A DNA stretch of 64,000 nt from Methylobacterium sp. NMS14P (GTDB lineage: Bacteria > Pseudomonadota > Alphaproteobacteria > Rhizobiales > Beijerinckiaceae). Of this stretch, positions 55,329 through 63,281 are shown in pieces. Position 1 is the stretch's first letter; every line of letters starts with the position of its first letter. The stretch lies in the NCBI RefSeq assembly GCF_028583545.1, contig NZ_CP087106.1:5191001-5255000 (forward strand). Direction: 5' to 3'. Both the position numbers and the translations under genes were made by a program. Under the pieces are notes generated by a model, which was not told the origin of the DNA, made no database searches, and saw only the letters and a program-made list of their open reading frames with translations.

Positions 55329-56368
55329 ACCGCCTGCACCAGACAGGTGCGTCCCTGGCCGTTCAGGACCCCACAGAGGGCCTGCTCGGATCGCGGCTGC
55401 TGCGACTGGGCCGGCAGGCGCTGAGCGCCCCGCTTGAGGGCCAACTTGGCGACGGGCTGGGCAGCCCGCTCGCTCGCCACCGCCGCCACGCTGCGCCCGA
55501 CCGGCGGAGCCCCGAACAGGGTCGAAGGCCGCGTCGGCGGATCGGTGGGCCAGCCGGCGACGCGGCCGAGACCGCGGGGGCCTGAGAAGAGCGATGGGGT
55601 GCTCAGGAAGGATCGGCCGCTCTCCGCGGCCCATTCCTCAACGGTGCGGCCCGTGATGCGGACCACGTAGTCGCGCGTCTCGGCAGGCATGCCCGAGCGG
55701 CCATCGAGCCAGCCGCGCACCCGTTGCGGCCCGGCATTGTAGGCCGCCGCGGCCAATCCGAGATTGCCGAAGCGCGCCCTGTGCTCCCGCAGCAACTCGG
55801 CCGATTTCGGGATCGCCTCCAGGGGATCGAACGGGTTGCGCAGGCCGCGCTCCGCGGCTGTGCCGGGCATGAACTGGGCGATGCCGAGCGCGCCCACCGG
55901 GCTCACGGCGTTGGGGTTGAGGCCGCTCTCCTGACGCAGCAGGCGCAGGAAGAAGTCGCCGGGCAGACCGTGGGCGGCGGCCGCTGCGGCGATCAGGGCG
56001 TGCATCCCGTCCCCAACCTGCGGGAACAGCAGGGTGGTCGCCTCGATCGGTCGGAACGCGCCGCGGCCCAGAACCAGCAGGTCGGCGAGCGCCGGCGCGA
56101 TGATCGGCGCCGCCGCCGGCCTATCCGCCGGCCTGTCCGCCGGCCCGTTCGCGAGCCCGAGCGGGGGCGGCGCCGCGATCGGCGGGAAGGGCGCGAAGGG
56201 CGTGAGGGCGGCGGCGTCGGGGATCGCCGGGCTCCGGGCCGTGCTCGAGGCTCGCGAGGCGATCACCGGCGTCAGGGCGGCGGACACGACGAGGCACAGG
56301 GCCAGCGTGCCCCGCACGCTCCTCCGGCGGCGGCCGAACCTGTGCGTCGGTGCGAAAGGCCTGTCCAT
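55322..56368 (-). CDS. Secreted lytic transglycosylase (curli locus)
   Basis: 348 residues. Signal-anchor-like N-terminus (GTLALCLVVSAALTPVIA), a proline/alanine linker, then a Slt70-type SLT domain at about residues 120-240: LRLLRQESGLNPNAVSPVGA with catalytic Glu in RQESGL, ALGIAQFMPGTA and LAAAAYNAGPQRV. It cleaves peptidoglycan glycan strands. It starts 6 nt after csgG and so is most likely part of the csg transcript, perhaps clearing wall for the export complex. Its C-terminus has two cysteines (ALCGV, RTCLV). Confidence 0.9.
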   Translation of the reverse strand: MDRPFAPTHRFGRRRRSVRGTLALCLVVSAALTPVIASRASSTARSPAIPDAAALTPFAPFPPIAAPPPLGLANGPADRPADRPAAAPIIAPALADLLVLGRGAFRPIEATTLLFPQVGDGMHALIAAAAAAHGLPGDFFLRLLRQESGLNPNAVSPVGALGIAQFMPGTAAERGLRNPFDPLEAIPKSAELLREHRARFGNLGLAAAAYNAGPQRVRGWLDGRSGMPAETRDYVVRITGRTVEEWAAESGRSFLSTPSLFSGPRGLGRVAGWPTDPPTRPSTLFGAPPVGRSVAAVASERAAQPVAKLALKRGAQRLPAQSQQPRSEQALCGVLNGQGRTCLVQAVY

Positions 56369-56374
56369 GGCGGA

Positions 56375-57283
56375 TCAGGATTTCACCACCAGCGGGCCCG
56401 CCGCCACCGTCGGTCCCGGGACCTCGAGGGGCGTCGGCCGGTCGCGGGCCAGGTACTCGTCCACGAGGCGGGTGCCGAGCACCGGGTCGCGGAAGCGCCA
56501 CAGCTTCTTGCGGCTGCCCTCGATGATCGTCGCGTAGACGGCGAGGTCGATCGCCTCGCGGACCGCCATCTGGGTCGGCTCGTTCCGGGTCACGCCCGTC
56601 TCGACCTGGAGCAGCTTGGCCACCGCGACGTAGCGGTAGGCGTTGGCGTTGAGCGCGACCGAGTAGATCGTCTTCGTCACCGTGACGCTGTTGAGCACCT
56701 CGCCGCTCTGCACGGAGACGATGCGCATCGCCACCGTCACCTCGTCGCGCCGGTACTTGGTGTCGCCGCCGATGCCCAGGAGGTTGGCGCCGGCGCCACC
56801 CGTGACCGTGTTGGCGTCGTAGCCGATGATGCCGCCCTCGACGATCAGGCCGGCGAAGCGGATCGGCGGCAGCGGCTTCGCCTCCGTGCCGTCGAATTCC
56901 TGGCGGGTCGCCCGGATCAGCTGCCGCTCCTGCAGCAGGTTGGCGAGGCCGGTGCGCTCGACCACCGAGAACCACTGGCCGCGCCCGGCGCGCCGCAGCG
57001 CGTCGACCACGAAGGCGCCGCCGCCCTGTGTCACGGCGCGGGAATACTCCGCGATGTTGTCGTTCGGCTTGTTCTGGCCGGTCAGGTCCGGGAAATTGTA
57101 GATCGCGATGTCGATCTTGCGGGTCGGCGGCGGCAGCGTCTCGAGATTGAGATCGGTCGGGGAGGGCGGCGTCACCACGGGCGCCTGCGCGAGCAGCTCG
57201 CGCTCCCACGGCGCGCAGGCGGCCAGACCCGCGCAGAGCAGCGCGGCGCCGGCCAGGCTCTTCAGAAAGCTACGCACGGGCAA
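56375..57283 (-). CDS. csgG: Curli export pore lipoprotein CsgG
   Basis: 302 residues. Lipobox LAAC near residue 23, then the CsgG fold: IDIAIYNFPDLTGQNKPND, SVVERTGLANLLQERQLIRA split by a helix, GGIIGYDANTVTGG and YRRDEVTVAMRIVSVQSGEV. It forms the nonameric outer-membrane channel that secretes curlin. The start is TTG 57283 or GTG 57277. It is followed after 6 nt by the transglycosylase. The C-terminal tail after RFRDPVLGTRLVDEYL is longer than in E. coli. Confidence 0.96.
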   Translation of the reverse strand: MPVRSFLKSLAGAALLCAGLAACAPWERELLAQAPVVTPPSPTDLNLETLPPPTRKIDIAIYNFPDLTGQNKPNDNIAEYSRAVTQGGGAFVVDALRRAGRGQWFSVVERTGLANLLQERQLIRATRQEFDGTEAKPLPPIRFAGLIVEGGIIGYDANTVTGGAGANLLGIGGDTKYRRDEVTVAMRIVSVQSGEVLNSVTVTKTIYSVALNANAYRYVAVAKLLQVETGVTRNEPTQMAVREAIDLAVYATIIEGSRKKLWRFRDPVLGTRLVDEYLARDRPTPLEVPGPTVAAGPLVVKS

Positions 57284-57401
57284 CCCCGTCTCCGTTCGGC
57301 TTCGGAGCTCCGGCCCTCCGCGCGGCCGCCCGAGCGGGCGACGGAGGGGGGCGGAGCCGGCTCCGGCTTCGATGCTCGACGACCATGGCTGCGCCTCGCC
57401 C

Positions 57402-57899
57402 TCAGGGCGCGCCCGAGATCGGCGACGTGCCGGTCGAGCTGCCGCCGACGGCCGCGGTCGCCGGGACGACGATGGTGGTGGTCGACTGGCCGTCGAAGAT
57501 TTGGAGCTGGATGTTGCTGCCCAGGCGCTGGAAGGTCACCTGCGAGCCGCCGAAGCTGTAGCTGCCGCTCTGCTGGGCGTTCTCGCCGAAGAGCGACTGC
57601 GTGATCTGGTTGGCCAGCGAGCTGTAGATCTGCGTCTGCAACTGCTGGGCGAAGATCTGGCCCGGGGTCTTGGTGTTGGCGGCGCTCTGGTTGGCCGAGA
57701 ACAGCTGCTGGTCGCGCTGGGCCGACCGCTGCGCGTCGTTCTGGGCGGCGGCCTCGGCCTGCAGCCAGGATCCGTTCAGCGGGCTTCCCCCGAAGGACGG
57801 GTTGACCGGCTGGTAGACGAGGCTGCCCGCCTGCGCACCCGCGACGGCGAGGAGGGCCCAGCCGCAGACGAGCGGCCCGAGGAGACGGGACTGGCGCAT
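57402..57899 (-). CDS. csgF: Curli assembly factor CsgF
   Basis: 165 residues. Signal peptide (CGWALLAVAGAQAG), then the conserved SLVYQPVNPSFGGSPLNGSW, whose N-terminal segment inserts into the CsgG pore in E. coli, and a helix/neck region (QIFAQQLQTQIYSSLANQIT). The C-terminal part (TIVVPATAAVG) ends the fold. It starts 4 nt after the csgB stop, so csgB-csgF are co-transcribed. Confidence 0.94.
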   Translation of the reverse strand: MRQSRLLGPLVCGWALLAVAGAQAGSLVYQPVNPSFGGSPLNGSWLQAEAAAQNDAQRSAQRDQQLFSANQSAANTKTPGQIFAQQLQTQIYSSLANQITQSLFGENAQQSGSYSFGGSQVTFQRLGSNIQLQIFDGQSTTTIVVPATAAVGGSSTGTSPISGAP

Positions 57900-57903
57900 G
57901 GGA

Positions 57904-58476
57904 CTACCTCTGGGTGACCGAGACGCTGGGACCGTTGCCGACCCGCGTGATGCTGATCGGCGTCGGGTTGGTGCCCTGCTGCTGCGCCGAGATGGCGTTG
58001 TTGTCGCCGCGGACCGTGATGGTGGCCGCCGCGCCGCCGTCCTGCTGGGTCCCGACCGTGTTGGACTGGCCGAAGACCGACACGGTCGACTGGTTGTACG
58101 ATCCCGTCTGCTGCTGGGTCACCGTGTTGCGCGAACCGATCACGTTCTGGATCGCCACGTTCGCGTAGCCCGACATGTCGATCGTGCCCGTGTTGCCCGA
58201 TCCGATCTGCAGGGCCCGGGCCTGGTTGGCCTGCGCCGACTGGGGCGGGCCGCTCGGATTGAGCAGCAGGATGCCGGACTGATTGCCGAGGATGTAGTCG
58301 CTCTCCTGGATCCCCCGTCCCTGAGTGCCGGTGGGGCGCTGAGCGGCCGCCTGGATCTGCTCGATCGCGACGCGATCCTGCGCCGCCGCGGAGCCGGCCG
58401 CACTCGCGACGGCGAGCGGGACGACAACGAGCAGCGCTCGACCTGCAGCGCGGCTGCGACGCGTACGGCGCATCAT
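57904..58476 (-). CDS. csgB: Minor curlin/nucleator, CsgB-like
   Basis: 190 residues. Signal peptide ending GSAAAQD, about 60 residues of non-repeat, then about four imperfect curlin repeats rich in Gln/Asn: ALQIGSGNTGTIDM, NVIGSRNTVTQQQTG, VSVFGQSNTVGTQQ, ITVRGDNNAISAQQ. Placement next to csgF and fewer repeats than the CsgA gene support the nucleator role. It opens the csgB-csgF-csgG-transglycosylase unit. Confidence 0.85.
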   Translation of the reverse strand: MMRRTRRSRAAGRALLVVVPLAVASAAGSAAAQDRVAIEQIQAAAQRPTGTQGRGIQESDYILGNQSGILLLNPSGPPQSAQANQARALQIGSGNTGTIDMSGYANVAIQNVIGSRNTVTQQQTGSYNQSTVSVFGQSNTVGTQQDGGAAATITVRGDNNAISAQQQGTNPTPISITRVGNGPSVSVTQR

Positions 58477-58575
58477 CTGCCTCCCTAGCCCCTTTTGGGC
58501 TACCTTAAATCAGTGTTCCGTGTGATTGTATAGTATCAGGGTTTATCCACACATGGTCACATCTGTTATGTGGTG

Positions 58576-58586
58576 AATTGGACACA
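58576..58586. promoter_or_regulatory. AATTGGACACA box upstream of csgB
   Basis: This 11-mer lies 100 nt upstream of csgB and recurs exactly at 60616-60626 upstream of csgA. The 58477-58713 gap is AT-rich, with CACAT...ATGTG flanking (58551-58573), so it probably holds the csgB promoter. Confidence 0.5.
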
Positions 58587-58713
58587 CGTGTCGAGGCCGG
58601 AGACTCGCTGTAGCTGTCTTTCGGGTGCGGCAATGTCAATGGAGCCGCAGGCACTCGTCCCATCAGGAAATGACGGAGCTCGACCTGTCGGCTTGCAGGG
58701 CTCGAGCGGCGTG

Positions 58714-59043
58714 TCACAGGTCCTGCGTGCTGTCGTAGGCGCAGCTGATCCTGTGGCCGTCCACCTGCACGGAGGCGTCGACGCTCAGCTGACCGTCCGC
58801 ACGGACGCTGATCGTCAGCTTGCCGACCTCACGGGTACCGCTGTCGGCGAGGTCGAAGCCGCCGCCCTGCTGCATCGTTGCTGTGCCTGACGGATCGGAC
58901 TTGCGTACGACCAAATTGTAATGGCCGGCGGTCCCGGGAGGAGCCTCAATCCGCAGAGTCAAGCGTGCAATGTCTGCCGAACGAGTTTCGACCACGCGGC
59001 AGAGGACCGGGGGATCAACGATGAAGCTGGGCATGATCGGCAC
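58714..59043 (-). CDS. csgH: Curli inhibitor CsgH-like protein
   Basis: 109 residues. A single beta-sandwich-like domain: VLCRVVETRSADIARLTLRI, HYNLVVRKSDPSGTATMQQG, EVGKLTISVRADGQLSV and RISCAYD, matching CsgH, the alphaproteobacterial chaperone that blocks CsgA aggregation in the periplasm. The two Cys (LCRV, SCAY) could pair. No signal peptide follows from GTG 59043 or ATG 59034; the frame stays open upstream but shows no canonical start. How it reaches the periplasm is unclear. Confidence 0.85.
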   Translation of the reverse strand: MPIMPSFIVDPPVLCRVVETRSADIARLTLRIEAPPGTAGHYNLVVRKSDPSGTATMQQGGGFDLADSGTREVGKLTISVRADGQLSVDASVQVDGHRISCAYDSTQDL

Positions 59044-59081
59044 CGCGCCCGCAATTGAGTTGGCTATTTGGTTTCAGGACT

Positions 59082-59111
59082 GGAAGGAACGCTCCTCAGA
59101 GCGCCCCTTCC
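59082..59111 (-). terminator. Hairpin between csgA and csgH
   Basis: GGAAGG-aa-CGCTC-ctca-GAGCG-cc-CCTTCC, two stacked stems in the 107-nt csgA-csgH gap. It may partly terminate after csgA, giving much curlin and less inhibitor. Confidence 0.6.
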
Positions 59112-59150
59112 GTCAAAGTCGGTGTCTAAAAGGGCTGTCGGCCCGGTTTC

Positions 59151-60284
59151 TTAGCGCTGCCGGATCGTCACATTGTTGCCGCTGCCGAACTGAGCGAAGC
59201 CCGCGTTGGAGTAATACGCTCCGCCCTGAGTGATCGAGCCGCCGTTGTTATTGCCGTTCTGGTAGATAAATGCACCGACTCCCTGATTGCCGGCCTGCGA
59301 GATGTAACCGCTGTTGCCATCGCCAATCTGAAGGATCGCCGCGTAGTTCGTGAAGCCGTTTTGATCAATGTTTCCGGTATTGCTGTTACCGACTTGGCGG
59401 ACGGCCGCATACGCGTTCGAGCTGCTGCCATACTGATTGATCAAGGAGTAGTTGCCGTTGCCTTCCTGGGTGATGCCCGCAAAAATCGAGCTGCCGTACT
59501 GTTCGATGTAGCCCTGGTTGCTGCTGCCATTCTGCCGAACCGACGCATTGGCATCGCTGCTGCTGGAATACTGCCGGATGCGGGAGATATTGTCGTTCCC
59601 ATCCTGAACAATGTCTGCGCTTGTCCGGGTGCTGCCTTGTTCAATGTATCCCTGGTTCCTGTCGCCCCGCTGGGTAACAGTGGCGGTTACATTCGAGCTC
59701 GTGCTGTACTGGTTGATCTGAGAATTATTCGAAGTTCCGTTCTGGAAAATGCCGGCGTAGGTGGTATTGGAATTTGCGTCAGCAATGATTGTCGCGCTGT
59801 TCTTGTCGCCGTTCTGCTGGAACTGAGCCTTGCCGTTCATTCCGTTCTGGGTAATGGACACTCCATTGCCACTGCCTGCCGAGAAGGAGCCCTTCGTGGG
59901 ATCAAGCGAGAAATCGGCGCGAGAATAATTGCCGTTTGTCGTGACAACCTGATTGTTGTTGCCGCCTTGGACGATCGATAGACCGTTGTCGTACCCAGAC
60001 TGTACGACAGTATTTGCGTCATTTAAGGCAGCATTTCCATTAGCGGCGGTGAGATTTGTTGCCGTCAGATCAATCTGATTGTTCAGAAATCCGGCCTTGG
60101 CGTTCGTGCCCTGCGTTTGATCAACCGTTGCCCTGTTGCGATCGCCGCGCTGAAGAACGATGGCCTCGTTCGCCGTGGTGCCGGCACCGAGGACCGGTGA
60201 AATCATGGACTGCGCCGAGGCGCCGGTCGCGAAGGCGGTCAGGCTGGCGACGGCGACGGAAGCCAGAAGAACTGATTTGAACAT
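59151..60284 (-). CDS. csgA: Major curlin, unusually long CsgA
   Basis: 377 residues, more than twice E. coli CsgA. Signal peptide (LASVAVASLTAFATGASA, cut before Gln25). About ten or more curlin-type repeats fit V/I-x-Q-x-G-x2-N-x3-I-x-Q: e.g. IVLQRGDRNRATVDQ, TVTQRGDRNQGYIEQ, SVRQNGSSNQGYIEQ, AVRQVGNSNTGNIDQ, AILQIGDGNSGYISQ and FAQFGSGNNVTIRQ. Serine/tyrosine linkers separate them. It should assemble into extracellular amyloid. AGAGGGAG precedes ATG 60284. Codon use is less GC-biased than neighbouring genes. Confidence 0.93.
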   Translation of the reverse strand: MFKSVLLASVAVASLTAFATGASAQSMISPVLGAGTTANEAIVLQRGDRNRATVDQTQGTNAKAGFLNNQIDLTATNLTAANGNAALNDANTVVQSGYDNGLSIVQGGNNNQVVTTNGNYSRADFSLDPTKGSFSAGSGNGVSITQNGMNGKAQFQQNGDKNSATIIADANSNTTYAGIFQNGTSNNSQINQYSTSSNVTATVTQRGDRNQGYIEQGSTRTSADIVQDGNDNISRIRQYSSSSDANASVRQNGSSNQGYIEQYGSSIFAGITQEGNGNYSLINQYGSSSNAYAAVRQVGNSNTGNIDQNGFTNYAAILQIGDGNSGYISQAGNQGVGAFIYQNGNNNGGSITQGGAYYSNAGFAQFGSGNNVTIRQR

Positions 60285-60379
60285 GGATACACTCCCTCTT
60301 TTCTCTTTTGTGCTCTTTTGAACACAATCCAGGCCATCGCGGTCGCACTGTTGTCGCGGCGCTTTAACGGCTTGTTAAG

Positions 60380-60408
60380 CGTATCCATGGGCTCAAGACG
60401 GGTGTCAA
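60380..60408 (-). promoter_or_regulatory. Candidate csgA promoter
   Basis: On the minus strand TTGACA (60408-60403), 17-nt spacer, then GATACG (60385-60380). Transcription would begin about 90 nt upstream of csgA. The -10 match is modest. Confidence 0.45.
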
Positions 60409-60615
60409 GTTCGGGTTGACCGAAAAACTACAATTGTCGGAATTTCTCAGCTGATTTGAGGCGGCAAAAATGACTTGATGTCTGACAAAGCGCCCAGAGA
60501 AAATTCTGTTTTCTCAATTGTTTAAGGATGCGCGTTAACGATCTCTGGAGTCGGTGTCCAGAACCGGATTAGGCAGTTTTCGCCGCCGAAGGCCCGGGCC
60601 GCTATATGCGTGTTA

Positions 60616-60626
60616 AATTGGACACA
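60616..60626. promoter_or_regulatory. AATTGGACACA box between csgA and the secreted-protein operon
   Basis: Exact copy of the box at 58576-58586. It lies 332 nt upstream of csgA and 206 nt upstream of the divergent gene at 60832. A mirror-image GTGTCCA is at 60554-60560. Confidence 0.5.
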
Positions 60627-60831
60627 TCAGTCATCGTCAAAAGTGGTATTCTATTGAGCAAGCAAGACCGTTCTGAATGGTCGTATGCGGCGCGATTCCT
60701 CGGGGTGAGCCCTGCCGCTGCCGAACGGCCGTCGCCCGTGCGTGAGCCGGAGGGTTCACCCGGTCGACGGAGCGGTCGATGTCCTCGCGAGGCGGAAACC
60801 GTCCGCGCCGTGTGTTGATTGGGAGGCTACG

Positions 60832-61530
60832 ATGAGGCAGCGCGGCCCATCGCGCGTGCAGATCCTGCTCGCCGCCGCGACCGTGTGGTCGGCCGGGACC
60901 CTGTCGGCGGCCGCACAATCCGCGGCGCCGCCCGGGCCGCCGCAACCGGCGCCGGCCCAGCCGGCGCCCGCACAGCCCGCACCGGTGCAGGCCAATACCG
61001 CCAATCCCGGGCAGGGGCAGCCCGCTCCCGCCGCTCCGGGCTGCGACGCGACCTGCGTGCGCGCCAACAACGAGCTCGCGTCCCAGATCTGCGCGCCTCG
61101 GATCGAGGCGCAGGCGCCGACGGATTTCGAGTGGGTCTCCCGGCCCTTCGCCAAGATCTTCCAGCAGGCCGAGGCGCCCGAAGGCGGCGCCACGGTGGTC
61201 CGCTACCGCGGCGACTCGATCCGCTTCCTCAGCCCCGCCAAGGAGTGGGTGCGGGTGACCTACGAGTGCGGGTTCGACGCGGCCAAGCGGTCGGTCGAGT
61301 ACGTGCGGGTGCGGCTCGGCCGGCTCGACAGGGCGGATGCGCCCGCGCAGCCGGCGCAGCAGGGCCGACCGAACGCCCCGGCGCCGCAACCGATGTCGCC
61401 CCAGGCGCAGCAGCAGCAGCAGCAGGCCGCCCGAACCGGGACGGCACCCCCGCGCAAGCTGCTGCCGTCGGAGCCGAGCGAGATCGAGGTCCGTCAGGTC
61501 AATCCGCGAACCCGGCAGGCGCAGCCGTGA
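60832..61530 (+). CDS. Secreted Cys-containing protein of the curli region
   Basis: 232 residues, family not recognised. Signal peptide (ILLAAATVWSAGTLSAAAQS), a Pro/Ala/Gln linker (APAQPAPAQPAPVQ), then a folded part (about 70-165) with GCDATCVRANNELASQICAP (three cysteines) and FLSPAKEWVRVTYECGFD (a fourth), and a Gln/Pro-rich tail. GGGAGG sits 6 nt before ATG 60832. It is divergent from csgA and overlaps the next gene by GTGA, so the pair is translationally coupled. A curli-related role is inferred from position only. Confidence 0.75.
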   Translation: MRQRGPSRVQILLAAATVWSAGTLSAAAQSAAPPGPPQPAPAQPAPAQPAPVQANTANPGQGQPAPAAPGCDATCVRANNELASQICAPRIEAQAPTDFEWVSRPFAKIFQQAEAPEGGATVVRYRGDSIRFLSPAKEWVRVTYECGFDAAKRSVEYVRVRLGRLDRADAPAQPAQQGRPNAPAPQPMSPQAQQQQQQAARTGTAPPRKLLPSEPSEIEVRQVNPRTRQAQP

Positions 61531-61892
61531 GCCCGCGGCCGATCCCCCGGGGGGGCGCGGTGCGAATCGCGACCGGCGCGCTCGCGCTCCTCGCGGCGAG
61601 CGCTGTGGCGGCCGCCGCACAGCCGAGTCCGCTCTCCGTGAACGACTGCACGCTGCTGCCCGATCCCGGGGCTCTCCGGCGCTGCCTCGACCAAGCCGAG
61701 GGGCGTGTCGTCGCGCCGCTTCCGCCGGTCGCGAGCCCGGCTCCGGTCGACCGGCCCGAACAGCCGGCGCAGTCCGTGCGCGGGGCGCCTGCCGCCAAGC
61801 CCGCGGCGCCGCCGGCCGATTTCCTCGGCAACCGCGGCGCACCTGTGCGGAGCGCGCAACCGTCGTCCCGGAAGGTCATCGAGCTCGAGTGA
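61527..61892 (+). CDS. Small secreted NDCT-motif protein (curli-locus paralog 2)
   Basis: 121 residues from GTG 61527. Signal peptide (ATGALALLAASAVAAAAQ), then PLSVNDCTLLPDPGALRRCL and EGRVVAPLPPV, the same NDCT-x3-DP-x-ALR-x-C core as the protein at 54972-55328, followed by a Pro/Ala-rich tail. Start overlaps the stop of the preceding gene. GTG 61560 would also preserve most of the signal peptide. Function unknown. Confidence 0.75.
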   Translation: MSPRPIPRGGAVRIATGALALLAASAVAAAAQPSPLSVNDCTLLPDPGALRRCLDQAEGRVVAPLPPVASPAPVDRPEQPAQSVRGAPAAKPAAPPADFLGNRGAPVRSAQPSSRKVIELE

Positions 61893-62336
61893 GGCGCGAG
61901 CCTGGTCGCGCCCGCTCCGCTTGCCCGAACAACAGCGTCGCGCCTGTCGATGACGCGGACGGCCTCCGAGCCGAGAGGCCGGTCGCTCCTCGCGCGCTGG
62001 TCGGCATCGGTGAACGGCCCGGCGTCCGGGCCTCCGCGTCTGTGGCCACCGCACAGCAGAGCGGCATCACGCCAGTCATCCCGGGCGAGCGGGGCCGCGG
62101 CGCCAGCCGCACTCGGCAGGCGCGATTATTGCGGGCGTCCGCCCTGCAGATCCGGATGTCGGGTTGCGAAACCGCGCGGGCGTGCGCCGGCCCGTTGTCA
62201 GGTTCCCCCTGTGATCGCGCGATCAGACTTCGCCGTCGCGCGTTCGAGGCCGCCCCTGCCGAAGCCTTGAGGCGAAAGCCGTCCGAGCGTTAGAACCAGT
62301 ACCCAGTAATCGCCCCTGCGATTCGGAGCGCCTTGA
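61893..62336. other. Intergenic region, no gene seen
   Basis: About 440 nt between the NDCT protein and the GH16 gene. Only weak GC-driven frames; no repeat or RNA recognised. Confidence 0.4.
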
Positions 62337-63281
62337 ATGATGAAGCCAGGATGGGTCCGCCGAGATATTGTGAAAACCGGTCTTCGAGGTCTGCCGCTCT
62401 GCACGATGGCGTCCCTGATGGGAATCGAACGCTCGAATGCGGCGATCGACGCGACCGCGGATCCCACCCAGGGGCGTGCGCTCATCTTCGATGAGCCGTT
62501 CAAGGAGATCAACGGCCGGATCTGGAACGGTGGTCCGAAGGCGACAACGGGGCCGTCCGGATTCTACGGACGCTCCGCCTTCGCGCCCCTCTCCGGGGCT
62601 GAGGGCTTCAAACCGTACGAGATTATCGACGATCCGGATGCCACGGGAGGCACTGCCCTTCAGATTTCCGCGAAATATATCGGGCGCACGATGACCGTCG
62701 TGAATTATTATGGAAACAACACGCCCGATTACCAATGGATTTCCGGTAACTTGCAGGCTGGAAGCCGCAGCGGCGTCGTGTCGATCGGCTGGGCACAGGG
62801 CTATTTCGAGGCCAGGATGAAGTTCCCGCGCCATCCATTGACCTGGCCCGCTTTCTGGTTGCTGAACCGAGACGGTATTGCGAATACAAAAAGAAGCATT
62901 GAAGTCGATATCGTTGAGCAGAAAGGGTTTGAGCCCAACCTCTACGGTGCATACCTGCACGAGTGGGGACAGCCCGGCGAGCATAACGAAGGGAGTGGCG
63001 TGCCGACGTCGGTCGACATGACCCAACAGTATTGTCGCTACGGCGTGCTGATCCGCGACGGGCAGTGCATTCCCTATTTCGAGCGCAAGCCGATCATCAA
63101 CCCGGCCACAAACCAGATCAACATCTGGACACTCACGCGTGCGTCGGAAATGGAGAGAACCGGCGATGTCTTCTGGCCGCTCCTCACCCTGGCGTTACGG
63201 ACAGATGTTCCGGCTCCCCAACTGACGGAAGCGCAGAAACTTGCCCATATGCGGGTCGATTACGTCCGCGTGTATGGCTAG
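62337..63281 (+). CDS. Secreted glycoside hydrolase family 16-like enzyme
   Basis: 314 residues. A twin-arginine-like start (WVRRDIVKTGLRGLPL) suggests Tat export. The jelly-roll domain shows WAQGYFEARMKFPRH, WPAFWLLNRDG and the catalytic ExDxxE motif in SIEVDIVEQKG (Glu189, Asp191, Glu194), then YGAYLHEW and VDYVRVYG at the end. GH16 members cut beta-glucans, agar-type galactans or bacterial exopolysaccharides; the substrate here is unknown. Composition is more AT-rich than neighbours, which may reflect transfer. Close to curli genes, so a matrix role is possible. Confidence 0.88.
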   Translation: MMKPGWVRRDIVKTGLRGLPLCTMASLMGIERSNAAIDATADPTQGRALIFDEPFKEINGRIWNGGPKATTGPSGFYGRSAFAPLSGAEGFKPYEIIDDPDATGGTALQISAKYIGRTMTVVNYYGNNTPDYQWISGNLQAGSRSGVVSIGWAQGYFEARMKFPRHPLTWPAFWLLNRDGIANTKRSIEVDIVEQKGFEPNLYGAYLHEWGQPGEHNEGSGVPTSVDMTQQYCRYGVLIRDGQCIPYFERKPIINPATNQINIWTLTRASEMERTGDVFWPLLTLALRTDVPAPQLTEAQKLAHMRVDYVRVYG

